Positions 8,947-17,502 of a DNA stretch of 64,000 nucleotides are shown here, one piece after another. The notes below the pieces were generated by a model that made no database searches, was not told where the DNA came from, and was given only the letters and a program-made list of their open reading frames with translations. Location: the NCBI GenBank assembly GCA_947474705.1, contig CANJJS010000010.1, positions 22,199-86,198 on the forward strand, read 5' to 3'. The DNA is from Acetobacteraceae bacterium. Lineage in GTDB: Bacteria > Pseudomonadota > Alphaproteobacteria > Acetobacterales > Acetobacteraceae. The position numbers and the translations under genes are program-made. How positions within the stretch are numbered: position 1 is the stretch's first letter; every line of letters begins with the position of its first letter.

Positions 8947-9396
8947 TCAGAGTTTCGTCGAGGCGCGCGTGAGCAACTTCCACTCGCCCGCCTGCTTCTG
9001 CCAGTTCATCAGAATGTGCAGATTGGTGGAACTTTTCTTGCCATCGGCGACGTTCTCGCTTTCCGCCATCCAATGGAAACGCACGATCGCGGCATCGCCG
9101 ACAACGCGGATCGAGGGCTCCTTATAGACCAGCGAAATCGTCTTGCTCGCGGTGCTGGTGGCGCCTTTCAGAAAGGCGGCCTTGTCTTCGACCCGGCCGT
9201 CGGAGTGGCTGTAGCTCAGCTCCGGCGCGACCAGCGCTTCCAGTCCCTTCCCGTCCTTGGCCGCCTGGGCGACGCGAAACGCCTCCAGGCTTTTCGCGAC
9301 GGCGGCTTCGTCGGCCGTCGCCGCCATCGCCGGGACAATGCCCAGAAGACCGATGGCGAGCGCGGGTAACGCGAGATGGCGGCGATCGATTTTCAT
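8947..9396 (-). CDS. exported NTF2/SnoaL-like (DUF4440-type) protein
   Basis: A 149-residue protein with a signal peptide (MKIDRRHLALPALAIGLLGIVPAMA, cleavage near Ala25) and a mature cone-shaped NTF2-like domain. Typical features are the VAKSLEAFRVAQAAKDGKGLEALVAPELSYSHSDGRV region and a C-terminal GEWKLLTR strand. Such domains can be enzymes or ligand binders, and no catalytic residues can be assigned. It lies 28 bases after the aldolase stop and 25 bases before the Rieske alpha start, so it is almost certainly in that operon. An exported member in a cytoplasmic pathway is odd. Confidence 0.85.
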   Translation of the reverse strand: MKIDRRHLALPALAIGLLGIVPAMAATADEAAVAKSLEAFRVAQAAKDGKGLEALVAPELSYSHSDGRVEDKAAFLKGATSTASKTISLVYKEPSIRVVGDAAIVRFHWMAESENVADGKKSSTNLHILMNWQKQAGEWKLLTRASTKL

Positions 9397-9424
9397 TGTT
9401 TCCTCCGTTGGTTTTGTTTCCGTC

Positions 9425-10207
9425 TCAGTCCTTGTAGTCAGGCTCCTTCTTGTCGAGCATCCGCTTCAACGCGTCGAAATGCCAGACATGGTTCGGCTTA
9501 CCGCCGTACTGGTAGGAATTCCTCTTATATTCGGTCAGCGTGTGGTCGATGACATCGGCCGGCAATGTCTTGAGTTTCCGGCCCGTCCACATCGCGTAAA
9601 GCTGAACCTGCGCGACACGCTCCATATAATACAGCCGGTCGTACGCCTCCGAAACGGTCTGGCCGAACGTCGCGACGCCGTGGTTCGCCATCATCAGAAC
9701 CGTCTTGTCGCCCAACACGCCGGCGAGACGCTCGCCTTCCGCCGGATCGAAGGCCGGACCGGTGTAAATCTCGTCGTAGGCGGTGTGCAGCAGCGTGCCG
9801 AGTTCGGTCTGACCGATCGGCAGAATGCTCTGATCTTCCAGCCGCGCCAGGGCGCTGGTGTAGGGCATGTGCGTGTGAAACACCGCCGCCGCCTTGGCGT
9901 TCAGGCGATGGATCGGGGCGTGGATGCAGTAAGCGGAGCGCTCCACCTCGCCTTCGCCAGACAGGCGCGTGCCGTCGTAGCCGATTTCCATGAAGCAACT
10001 GGCGGTGACCTCGGACCAGTGCAGGCCGAAGGGAATTTGATAATAGCGGTCGTTCGTGCCGGGCACGCGGAGGGTGAAATGATTGAAAATCCCCTCGTTA
10101 AAGCCGTGCATGACAGCGAGGCGATGCGCGGCGGCGAGGTCCACGCGGGCCTGCCAGCGCGCGTCGGAGAGGGAGAGTTCGGCGTTGTCGATGGATTCCA
10201 AGGGCAT
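9425..10207 (-). CDS. class II aldolase/adducin-family protein
   Basis: A 260-residue protein with the class II aldolase fold: NHFTLRVPG near residue 42, metal-binding HTHMPYTSALA near 115 and MANHGVATFGQTV further on. It is longer than FucA and closer to the adducin-like aldolases found in degradative operons. It is the first gene of the operon with the NTF2-like protein and the Rieske dioxygenase. A likely role is retro-aldol cleavage or decarboxylation of a ring-derived product (inference). It is distinct from the shorter aldolase at 2952-3584. Confidence 0.9.
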   Translation of the reverse strand: MPLESIDNAELSLSDARWQARVDLAAAHRLAVMHGFNEGIFNHFTLRVPGTNDRYYQIPFGLHWSEVTASCFMEIGYDGTRLSGEGEVERSAYCIHAPIHRLNAKAAAVFHTHMPYTSALARLEDQSILPIGQTELGTLLHTAYDEIYTGPAFDPAEGERLAGVLGDKTVLMMANHGVATFGQTVSEAYDRLYYMERVAQVQLYAMWTGRKLKTLPADVIDHTLTEYKRNSYQYGGKPNHVWHFDALKRMLDKKEPDYKD

Positions 10208-10319
10208 GTTCGGTCGGGTCCTGTTGGTGAGATTGGAGGATGATCCGCCTGGAGACGAGATGGGTCAACCGGGGGACGCAGAGGCAGACTTCGCGAACAC
10301 CATTGGCCACGGCCCAATC

Positions 10320-10751
10320 TCAGCTTTCTCCCCCTACCATCCCCACCTTCCGCGGCCGCCCGCCTTTCCGCCCATTCCGCCGCGCCACCTCCGCCTTCAA
10401 CACCGGCCGGCCCCGCCCGGCCTGGGCGGCGCGCTGCCGGTCCATCCAGGCCTTGGTCCCGAACAACCCGGCCAGCAGTCCGGCAACGGCGAGATCCACG
10501 TCCAGCGCCGGAAACCGCAACCCATACCCCAGGCCCAAAATCTCCACGGCGGCGAGATCGGCGTCGGACGCGTCTTCCAGCCCCTGCGCCCGCCGCGCCG
10601 GAAACGCGAAGACGCAGCCGTTGTCCAGTTCGACCCGCACGCGCCCCGATCGCGGGTCGTAGCGCGCGTCGCGGGCCCGCGGTTCCGTCGAGAGCGTCTC
10701 CTGGCCCTTCCGCTCCGCCTCCTCGAACATCCGGTCGAGATCGTCAGCCAT
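10320..10751 (-). CDS. DUF2442 domain protein
   Basis: A 143-residue protein. The segment RYDPRSGRVRVELDNGCVFAFP, then a LGLGYGLRFPALDVDLAV stretch, matches DUF2442. The C-terminal tail is basic and glycine-rich (ARRNGRKGGRPRKVG), suggestive of nucleic-acid contact. Its start overlaps the DUF4160 gene by 8 bases, so the two are translationally coupled. The DUF4160-DUF2442 pairing recurs in bacterial genomes and is sometimes described as toxin-antitoxin-like, but no activity is established to my knowledge. Confidence 0.8.
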   Translation of the reverse strand: MADDLDRMFEEAERKGQETLSTEPRARDARYDPRSGRVRVELDNGCVFAFPARRAQGLEDASDADLAAVEILGLGYGLRFPALDVDLAVAGLLAGLFGTKAWMDRQRAAQAGRGRPVLKAEVARRNGRKGGRPRKVGMVGGES

Positions 10752-10989
10752 GCATCCGCTCCCATGCCCGCGAAAGCATTTTGTGTTGGTCCCTTGCTTC
10801 CGCCAGGATACGCCGGAGATCGGCGCGCGCGATCCCGTTCGTCCAGGTCACCACCACGTCCCCTCCAGGCAACAGGTCGATTTTCGCCTCGCCGCCTTGC
10901 CCAAAGACGTGAATATGGGGCGGGGCATGGTCATTCGCGAAAATCGTGAACTGAAAACCATGGGCACGATGAACGGTCACCATGGCCAT
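10744..10989 (-). CDS. DUF4160 domain protein
   Basis: An 81-residue protein with the DUF4160 signature FTIFANDHAPPHIHVFGQGG, then an acidic-basic C-terminal helix (ARADLRRILAEARDQHKML). It is the first gene of a two-gene unit with DUF2442 and faces away from trpG. Function unknown. Confidence 0.8.
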   Translation of the reverse strand: MAMVTVHRAHGFQFTIFANDHAPPHIHVFGQGGEAKIDLLPGGDVVVTWTNGIARADLRRILAEARDQHKMLSRAWERMHG

Positions 10990-11083
10990 CTATAACCTAT
11001 CGATGCTGGGTTTTCCATATGAAACCGGAGATCGCGTTCCCCACCGTTGACCGCCGCCCCACCCCGTAGCAAGGATACGCCCC

Positions 11084-11680
11084 ATGATCCTGCTCATCGA
11101 CAACTACGACAGCTTCACCTTCAACCTCGTCCACTTCCTTGGCGACGTCGGCGGACGCTGCGAGGTCGTGCGCAACGACAAGCTAACGGTCGCCGAGGCC
11201 ATGGCGCGCCAGCCCGAGGCCATTGTCCTCTCGCCGGGCCCCTGCACGCCCAATGAGGCCGGGATCTGCCTCGATCTGATCGCCGCCGCCGCGGGGAAGA
11301 TTCCGATCCTTGGGGTTTGTCTGGGCCACCAGTCGATCGGCCAGGCGTTTGGCGGCGATGTGATCCGCGCGCCAACGCCGATGCATGGGAAACTCAGCGC
11401 CGTCAGCCACGACGGCACCGGGTTGATGGAGGGGATTCCGACGCCCTTCAACGCCACTCGCTACCACAGCCTGATCGTCGATCGCGCGACGTTGCCGGAC
11501 ACGCTGGTCCCGACGGCCTGGACGGACGACGGCATTATCATGGCCATGCACCACCGGGACTTCCCGATCCATGGCGTCCAGTTCCATCCTGAAAGCATCG
11601 CCAGCGAGAACGGCCACCGCATTCTGGCGAATTTCCTTGCCATCGCGCGCGGATCGAACGCCCCCGCGCGCGCGGCCTGA
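11084..11680 (+). CDS. trpG: anthranilate synthase component II (glutamine amidotransferase)
   Basis: A 198-residue class I glutamine amidotransferase that supplies ammonia to TrpE (or PabB). The nucleophile Cys79 is in GVCLGHQSIG and the triad is completed by His168 and Glu170 in HPES. The opening MILLIDNYDSFTFNLVHFL is characteristic. The partner trpE is not adjacent; the genes upstream are the unrelated DUF pair. It is followed after 3 bases by trpD. A dual trp/folate role cannot be excluded. Confidence 0.95.
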   Translation: MILLIDNYDSFTFNLVHFLGDVGGRCEVVRNDKLTVAEAMARQPEAIVLSPGPCTPNEAGICLDLIAAAAGKIPILGVCLGHQSIGQAFGGDVIRAPTPMHGKLSAVSHDGTGLMEGIPTPFNATRYHSLIVDRATLPDTLVPTAWTDDGIIMAMHHRDFPIHGVQFHPESIASENGHRILANFLAIARGSNAPARAA

Positions 11681-11683
11681 CCG

Positions 11684-12700
11684 GTGTCGAACGACCTGAA
11701 ACCGGCGTTGGCCAAACTCGCCGCGGGCGAGACGCTGACGGCCGAAGCCGCCGAAGCCGCTTTCACCGTCATCATGTCCGGCGAGGCCACGCCCGCGCAG
11801 ATCGGCGGCCTTCTGATGGCCATGCGCGTCCGGGGCGAGACGGTCCCTGAAATCGCCGGCGCCGTCCGGGCGATGCGGGCACGGATGACCGCGATCGCGG
11901 CGCCAGAAGGCGCGATCGACGTTTGCGGCACTGGCGGCGACGGCGCGGGCACGCTCAACGTGTCCTCCGCCGCGACGTTTGTCGTGGCCGCCTGCGGGGT
12001 GCCCGTCGCGAAGCACGGCAACCGCGCGTTGTCGTCGCGCACCGGCGGCGCCGATGTGCTGACGGCGTTGGGTGTCAACATCGATACGCCGATGGAGCGG
12101 CTCGAGACCGTCCTGAAAGACGCGGGCGCGGTGTTCCTGTTCGCGCCGCGCCACCATCCTTCGATGCGGCATGCCGCGGGACCCCGGGTCGAACTCGGGA
12201 CGCGGACCATTTTCAACATTCTGGGCCCGCTCTCGAATCCCGCCCGTGTCAAACGCCAACTGACCGGGGTCTTCTCTCCCGCCTGGACCCGGCCGATGGC
12301 CGAAACCTTGGCCGCGCTGGGACATGAAGCGGCCTGGCTCGTCCATGGCATGGGGCTCGACGAGCTGACCGTCGCCGGAGAGAACCAGGTCACCGCGCTG
12401 AGGAACGGTTCGATCGAATCCTTCACGGTGACGCCGGAGGACGCGGGTCTTGTCCGGTCGCCGATCGCCGCCATCGCGGGCGGCGACCCGGCGTTCAACG
12501 CGGAAGCGCTGCTGGCCCTTCTCCGGGGCACCAAAAGCGCCTATCGCGACACCGTCGTGCTGAACACCGCCGCCGCTTTGATCGTCGCCGGACGCGCGGA
12601 CGATCTGCGCGATGGCGCGGATCGGGCGGCGCGCGCCATCGATACCGGCGCGGCCCTTAACGCGCTGGAAACCATGCGCCGCGTAACATCGGCCGCCTGA
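11684..12700 (+). CDS. trpD: anthranilate phosphoribosyltransferase
   Basis: A 338-residue enzyme that joins anthranilate to PRPP, the second step of tryptophan synthesis. The glycine-rich phosphate-binding motif CGTGGDG is at 81-87 and [17 protein letters not shown] forms the active-site loop. HPSMRHA and [14 protein letters not shown] are also conserved. It starts at a GTG 3 bases after the trpG stop, so the two are probably co-translated. Confidence 0.96.
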   Translation: MSNDLKPALAKLAAGETLTAEAAEAAFTVIMSGEATPAQIGGLLMAMRVRGETVPEIAGAVRAMRARMTAIAAPEGAIDVCGTGGDGAGTLNVSSAATFVVAACGVPVAKHGNRALSSRTGGADVLTALGVNIDTPMERLETVLKDAGAVFLFAPRHHPSMRHAAGPRVELGTRTIFNILGPLSNPARVKRQLTGVFSPAWTRPMAETLAALGHEAAWLVHGMGLDELTVAGENQVTALRNGSIESFTVTPEDAGLVRSPIAAIAGGDPAFNAEALLALLRGTKSAYRDTVVLNTAAALIVAGRADDLRDGADRAARAIDTGAALNALETMRRVTSAA

Positions 12701-12716
12701 GACCTTCGGAGGCTCA

Positions 12717-13547
12717 ATGCCCAACGATCCCGATGCCATTCCCGACGTCCTGCTGCGCATCTGCGCCAATACGCGGGAAGAGGTCGCGGCGAGAAAAGCG
12801 AAGACCTCGCTCGAGTCGCTGCGTCACGCCATCGCCGCCAGCCCCGACAGGCCCCGTGGCTTCGGCGCGGCGCTGAAAGACGCCACCATCCGCGGCAAGT
12901 ACGGCCTGATCGCCGAAATCAAGAAAGCCTCGCCCTCCGGCGGCCTGATCCGGCCGGACTTCGACCCGCCCTCGCTGGCCAAGGCGTATAAAGCGGGTGG
13001 CGCCACCTGCCTGTCGGTGCTGACCGACGAGAAATTCTTCCAAGGCACCGCCGACCATTTGCGAAGTGCCCGCGCCGCGGTCGATCTTCCGGTACTTCGA
13101 AAGGACTTCATGCTCGATCCCTGGCAGATATACGAAAGCCGGGCGATGGGCGCGGATTGCATTCTGCTCATCATGGCCTGTCTCACCGATGCCGAGGCAC
13201 GGGACCTGGAAGCCCATGCCCGCGACATGGGCATGGATGTGCTGGTGGAGGTGCATGACAGGCGCGAACTCGACCGCGCGCTGGGGCTGGAAACGTCGTT
13301 GATCGGCATCAACAACCGCGATTTGCGGACGCTGACCACCGACCTCGCGACGACCGAGGAACTCGCCCCGCTGGTGCCGCCGGACCGGTTCCTGGTCGCG
13401 GAAAGCGGGATTCGGAATACGGAGGACCTGCGCCGCCTGTCCGCGGTCGGACCGAATTGTTACCTGGTGGGCGAGAGCCTGATGCGGCAGGACGATGTAA
13501 CCGCCGCCGTGCGGGCTTTGCTCGGCGACAGCGGCGCCGCGGCGTGA
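12717..13547 (+). CDS. trpC: indole-3-glycerol phosphate synthase
   Basis: A 276-residue TIM barrel. Conserved active-site blocks are [55 protein letters not shown] and AESGI. It is a stand-alone TrpC without a fused TrpF. GGAGG precedes the ATG closely. The stop overlaps the moaC GTG (GTGA). Confidence 0.97.
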   Translation: MPNDPDAIPDVLLRICANTREEVAARKAKTSLESLRHAIAASPDRPRGFGAALKDATIRGKYGLIAEIKKASPSGGLIRPDFDPPSLAKAYKAGGATCLSVLTDEKFFQGTADHLRSARAAVDLPVLRKDFMLDPWQIYESRAMGADCILLIMACLTDAEARDLEAHARDMGMDVLVEVHDRRELDRALGLETSLIGINNRDLRTLTTDLATTEELAPLVPPDRFLVAESGIRNTEDLRRLSAVGPNCYLVGESLMRQDDVTAAVRALLGDSGAAA

Positions 13548-14023
13548 GCAGCGGCCTCACCCATTTCGACACCGCGGGGAACGCGGTCATGGTCGATGTC
13601 TCGGACAAGGCCACGACCGCCCGGACCGCGACGGCGCGTGCCCGGATCGTCATGGACCCCGCGACGCTGGCCACCATCGAGGCGGGCACCGCCAAGAAGG
13701 GCGACGTGCTCGGCGTCGCGCGGCTGGCGGGTATCATGGCGGCGAAACGCACCGCCGACCTGATCCCGCTATGCCACCCGCTGCCGATCTCCGCCGTTAC
13801 CGTCGATCTGACGCCCGACCGCGCCAACAACGCGGTGGAGATCGCCGCGACCGTGCGCACCACCGGCCAGACCGGGGTGGAAATGGAGGCGCTGACCGCC
13901 GCCTCCGTCGCCGCGCTGACGGTCTACGACATGTGCAAGGCCATCGATCGCGGCATGCGCATCGAGGATTTGCGGGTCGTCCACAAAGCCGGCGGCAAAT
14001 CCGGCGAATTCCGCCAGGATTGA
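13544..14023 (+). CDS. moaC: cyclic pyranopterin monophosphate synthase
   Basis: A 159-residue molybdenum-cofactor enzyme that converts the MoaA product to cyclic pyranopterin monophosphate. Conserved motifs are LCHPLP (76-81), the Asp129/Lys132 pair in YDMCKAID and the terminal KAGGKSGEF. The start is the GTG overlapping the trpC stop; earlier in-frame starts would intrude into trpC. Linkage of moaC behind trpC is widespread in alphaproteobacteria, where moeA usually follows. Here it does not. Confidence 0.96.
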   Translation: MSSGLTHFDTAGNAVMVDVSDKATTARTATARARIVMDPATLATIEAGTAKKGDVLGVARLAGIMAAKRTADLIPLCHPLPISAVTVDLTPDRANNAVEIAATVRTTGQTGVEMEALTAASVAALTVYDMCKAIDRGMRIEDLRVVHKAGGKSGEFRQD

Positions 14024-14033
14024 CCCGGCGCGC

Positions 14034-14585
14034 ATGAGCGGGCCGCGCATCCTCTTCGGCCTCGACCGCGTGCCCGCGAGCATGGACCCCGGCGATCCGC
14101 GCCTGCCCGGCGTCGCCGCCGGTTCGGGCCCCCTGCGCCTGAACACTGTCCCACTTCCCGCCGAAGCCTGGCCCGAAGCCACGGACCACGCCGCGCGTTG
14201 GGCGGCGCTCCGTACCTGGCTGGTGGCGAGTTGCGGCGATTACAACGAATCCCTCCGCCGCGCCGTCGCGCGTTACTTCGACGCCGTCGCCGCGCATGTG
14301 GCGGAACACCGCGCGGAATTGCCGCGTTTCGATGGCCTGTTCGCGGCGGAGGACTGGATGTGGTCGGCGTTCCGCCCCCTGCCCCGGGCATGGTGGCGCG
14401 TTGGGGAAACCTGGTCGCGCGCGCCGCTCGCCTTCTGGAATGGGCGTGGCGTCATCGCTCTGACCCCGGCGGATATCCCCGGCGGCGGGCTGCCGCCGGG
14501 ACTGGGAGGATTCTGGCGGGGACAGGTGCTACCTGTCAGCCCGTTCCGCCGCGCCGATGCTCAGAGTGTCATTTCCAGCACGTAA
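14034..14585 (+). CDS. hypothetical protein downstream of moaC
   Basis: A 183-residue protein I do not recognise. It is rich in Ala, Arg, Pro and Trp, with a WAALRTWLVASCGDYNESLRRAVARYFDAVAAHVAEH helical region, then a Trp-rich block (AEDWMWSAFRPLPRAWWRVG) and a Pro/Gly-rich tail. There is no signal peptide or transmembrane segment. It begins 10 bases after moaC and is probably in the same operon, occupying the place where moeA is common. Its last 25 bases overlap the convergent LVIVD gene. The lack of an alternative long frame and the codon bias suggest it is real. Confidence 0.65.
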   Translation: MSGPRILFGLDRVPASMDPGDPRLPGVAAGSGPLRLNTVPLPAEAWPEATDHAARWAALRTWLVASCGDYNESLRRAVARYFDAVAAHVAEHRAELPRFDGLFAAEDWMWSAFRPLPRAWWRVGETWSRAPLAFWNGRGVIALTPADIPGGGLPPGLGGFWRGQVLPVSPFRRADAQSVISST

Positions 14586-15769
14586 AGACCGCCATTGAAC
14601 CGGTCGACGGCATAGACGAGACCGTTCTCGTCGACATGCACATCGTTGATCTGAATCGCCTTTTGCGAGTCCGCCGGCGCCTCCGGCACGAAATAGGCGA
14701 CTTCCTTCGGCTGGAACGGATTTTCGATGTCGTGCACCCGCACCCCGCCGTTGAAATAGGTGCCGAACAGCAGGGTCTCGGAGCGGAACGCCGGGCCCGG
14801 CCGGTTTTCGTGCAGATTATGCGCGCCGTAACGTCCGCCCCGGAACGCGTGCTCTTCGACCGGCGGCAGTGGCAGCGTGGAGATATTGACCAGGTTGCTT
14901 TCCATCCGCGCGTCCAGAATCCAGACCAGCTTCGGCCAGTCGATGCCGTCGTCGCGCACGCATTCGTCGCTGACGACAAGAAGGTTGCGGTCAAACAACG
15001 GCATCGCCGTATGCGTGAACCCCGGAAACGGCGGATGCGGATTCCAGTGCGACACCAGTTTCGGCGCGGACAGTTCGGAAATATCGAGAATCATCGCGCC
15101 GCCGTCGAGGTAGCCGAGATAGGCCCGGTCTGGCCGTTCCGGATAGACGTTGGTGTTATGCGCCCGCCAGCCGCTGTCGAATTTTGGGTGGCGCGGCGGT
15201 GGCGGGGCCGCGTCGCCCTCCGCCACGCCCGGATACCACCAGCGGCAAATTTCGCGGGGTTTCGTGGGGTCGCCGATATCGATCCCCCGGAACGGCTGGT
15301 CGTCCAGCAAATTTCGCGGTGTGAAATCGGGTGCGCCGCCGGCGAACCAGATGGTTTTCCCGTCGACAAACCACAATTGATGCACGCCGCGCGAGCATGG
15401 CCCGGAACAATCGAAAAACCCGATCGCGCGCGGGGTCTCCGGCGTCGAAATATCGAAAATTTCGATGCCCGCCGGTCGCAGCCCATGCGTGCTCGTCTGA
15501 TACGCCACCGCCATCAGATCGCCGCACACCTCCAGCGAGTTCGAGCGCACGTTGCGATGTGGCAACTCTGTCTGACAGATAACCTTGGGTTGCCTGGGGT
15601 CGGACACATCGACACCGGAAAAATTCTTCGGCGCGGATTCATGCGCCAGCCACATGATGCGACGCCCGTCGCGGGCGAGTTGGAGGCTCATGCCCTCCCC
15701 GACATTGCCGAACCCGGCGAGCCGGTCCTGAGAGATCAATCGCATGTTCAGGGATTCGGGTTGCGCCAC
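14561..15769 (-). CDS. LVIVD-repeat beta-propeller protein
   Basis: A protein of about 402 residues made of repeated blades with HDIENPFQPKEVAYF, FDISTPETPRAIGFF and LDISELSAPKLVSHW segments, the hallmark of LVIVD-repeat proteins. Such propellers are usually ligand or protein binders of unknown role. No clear signal peptide is seen at either start. I chose the GTG at 15769 because GGGAGA lies 7 bases before it; the ATG at 15745 (MRLISQDRLAGFGN) has no visible ribosome site and would shorten the protein by 8 residues. It is divergent from the CobW gene, with 54 bases between. Confidence 0.85.
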   Translation of the reverse strand: MAQPESLNMRLISQDRLAGFGNVGEGMSLQLARDGRRIMWLAHESAPKNFSGVDVSDPRQPKVICQTELPHRNVRSNSLEVCGDLMAVAYQTSTHGLRPAGIEIFDISTPETPRAIGFFDCSGPCSRGVHQLWFVDGKTIWFAGGAPDFTPRNLLDDQPFRGIDIGDPTKPREICRWWYPGVAEGDAAPPPPRHPKFDSGWRAHNTNVYPERPDRAYLGYLDGGAMILDISELSAPKLVSHWNPHPPFPGFTHTAMPLFDRNLLVVSDECVRDDGIDWPKLVWILDARMESNLVNISTLPLPPVEEHAFRGGRYGAHNLHENRPGPAFRSETLLFGTYFNGGVRVHDIENPFQPKEVAYFVPEAPADSQKAIQINDVHVDENGLVYAVDRFNGGLYVLEMTL

Positions 15770-15823
15770 GCTCGTTTCTCCCGCCAGAATGCCGTCGCGG
15801 CACTGTGAAGGATTTCCCGGCGG

Positions 15824-16813
15824 ATGCAAACCGAACCACGTCCCGGAAACGAGTCCGTGCCCGCGACCATTCTCACCGGGTTCCTTGGCAGCGGCAAAAC
15901 CACGGTTCTCAATCGCCTGCTGCGCGCGCCGGATCTGGCCGACACCGCCGTGATCGTCAACGAATTCGGCGAGGTGGGGCTGGATCACCTGTTGATCGAG
16001 CAGGCGCTGGAAAACACTGTCCTGCTCAAAAACGGCTGCATCTGCTGTTCCGTGCGCGGCGATGTTCTCGACACGCTCCAGAAATTGTTTCGAAAACGGG
16101 ACAGTGGCGAAATTCCCTGGTTCCGCCGGATCGCGATCGAAACCACCGGCCTGGCCGATCCCGCGCCCGTCGCGCACACGTTGATCGACACGAACGGGCT
16201 TTGCCATCTCGACGGCATCGTGACGACGGTGGACGCGCAACACGGGATCGCCCAGCTTCACCGCCAGCCGGAAGCGCGGCAGCAGATCACCCATGCCGAC
16301 CGCGTTCTGCTCACGAAAACCGATCTCGTCGCACCCGCCGACACCGCGTCCGTCGAGGCCGCGATCCGTCGCCACAACCCGAACGCGCCGATCCGCCGAA
16401 CCGCCCTTGGCGGCGTCTCGCCAGACGATTTTTTTGGGGTGGGAGCCCAAGGGCAGCCCGCGCTTTGGCTTCATTCCGAGGATCGTGGACACCACCACCA
16501 CCACCACGGGGAAATCGTCTCCACGCTCCTGTGCGCCCCGCACCCGATGCGGGCGAGCGCCCTTGCCCTTTGGCTCGACTCGCTGCTGTCGCTCCGCGGC
16601 GCCGATATCCCGAGATTGAAGGGCATCGTCCGCCTGGAAGGCGACCCTTGCCCGATCGTTGTTCAGGCCGTCCACCACGTTCTCCACCCGATGACCCGGC
16701 TGTCGGCACAGGCGGCGGCGCGCTGGCATGGCGCTGGCGCGGAACTGGTGGCGATTCACCGCGGTCTGCCGGACGCCGGGCTGCGGGCGAGCTTCGACGC
16801 GGTGCTGGGGTAG
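15824..16813 (+). CDS. CobW/COG0523-family G3E GTPase (metal chaperone)
   Basis: A 329-residue P-loop GTPase. Walker A is GFLGSGKTT (19-27), the metal-binding CxCC is in GCICCSVRGD (71-80) and the guanine-specificity motif TKTD is at 164-167. A run of six histidines at 223-228, then a CobW C-terminal domain, supports zinc or cobalt handling. COG0523 proteins deliver metals to metalloenzymes; some are Zur-regulated zinc chaperones, others serve cobalamin or nitrile hydratase. No Zur-like palindrome stands out in the short divergent promoter region, so the metal is unassigned. Confidence 0.92.
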   Translation: MQTEPRPGNESVPATILTGFLGSGKTTVLNRLLRAPDLADTAVIVNEFGEVGLDHLLIEQALENTVLLKNGCICCSVRGDVLDTLQKLFRKRDSGEIPWFRRIAIETTGLADPAPVAHTLIDTNGLCHLDGIVTTVDAQHGIAQLHRQPEARQQITHADRVLLTKTDLVAPADTASVEAAIRRHNPNAPIRRTALGGVSPDDFFGVGAQGQPALWLHSEDRGHHHHHHGEIVSTLLCAPHPMRASALALWLDSLLSLRGADIPRLKGIVRLEGDPCPIVVQAVHHVLHPMTRLSAQAAARWHGAGAELVAIHRGLPDAGLRASFDAVLG

Positions 16814-16878
16814 GCGCCGGGGGATTGCGCCAGACCCCGCGCGGGGCAGGCGTCAGTTTACGGGCCAAATCCGTCGCG

Positions 16879-17011
16879 ACGCCGGCGGACCCATCGTCAT
16901 GGTTCGGTTGGACCGGACCAGCGGCACGCCATCGCGTTACCGGGCGCATTCGCCGTGCCGCGTCCGATGGTCCGGCCAGGCCGAACCATGACCGTATCGG
17001 CGCCGGCGTTT
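16879..17011. repeat. large imperfect inverted repeat between convergent genes
   Basis: The core arms are 16899-16919 and 16969-16989, matching at 18 of 21 positions when one is reverse-complemented (both begin ATGGTTCGG). An outer ACGCCGGCG-type match extends the symmetry on both sides, and inner GCGGCAC/GTGCCGC blocks lie in the spacer. It fills the gap between the CobW gene and the convergent Nudix gene. It could be a bidirectional terminator or a REP/MITE-like element. It is not related in sequence to the other palindromes in the window. Confidence 0.7.
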
Positions 17012-17070
17012 ACCCTGACACGACCGGTCACCGCGCGCCTTTAGGGCACAGCGCCGGCATCGGGTTTCCG

Positions 17071-17502
17071 TCAGGCCAGCAGCCCGCGGGCGATGGCGAT
17101 GATGCGATGCGCTTCGCTCCAGAGGTCGTAGCGGTCCAGGTCGTCCATATCAGCCCATTCGACCTCGGAGACATCGGTGGCGGCGACCGGTTCGCCGCTT
17201 TCCCAGCGGGCGGCGAAGTCCAGGATCGTGTAATGAAATCTGACCTGGCCGCGATCGTCGCGGCGGATTGTGTCGACATGGGCGCAGAAATGGAGGTCGC
17301 CCACAACGAGCCCGGTTTCCTCCAGCAACTCCCTTCGCGCCGCCGCCTCGCACGTTTCCCCCACGTCCTGGGCGCCGCCCGGCAGGGTCCAACTGCCGAC
17401 ATTCGGCGGCTTGCCGCGGCGGCACAGCAGGACATGGTTGCCCTTGATCACGACGATACCGATGCCGACGAAGGGGCGGGTGGGATATTCGCGGTCGCTC
17501 AT
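17071..17502 (-). CDS. Nudix hydrolase
   Basis: A 143-residue Nudix protein. The Nudix box spans about residues 43-65, with GxxxxxGE, then REL.EETG, giving the Mg-binding glutamates. The start RPFVGIGIVVIKGNHVLLCRRG and the SWTLPGG strand resemble ADP-ribose pyrophosphatase/MutT-like members. The ATG overlaps the stop of the DUF4340 gene by 4 bases, so it is the last gene of the ABC/GldG-like operon. The substrate is unknown. Confidence 0.92.
   Translation of the reverse strand: MSDREYPTRPFVGIGIVVIKGNHVLLCRRGKPPNVGSWTLPGGAQDVGETCEAAARRELLEETGLVVGDLHFCAHVDTIRRDDRGQVRFHYTILDFAARWESGEPVAATDVSEVEWADMDDLDRYDLWSEAHRIIAIARGLLA

Noticed and set aside
16490-16511. Run of six histidine codons in the CobW gene as a cloning tag
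   Set aside because: It lies inside the protein at residues 223-228 and His-rich stretches are a natural feature of COG0523 metal chaperones.
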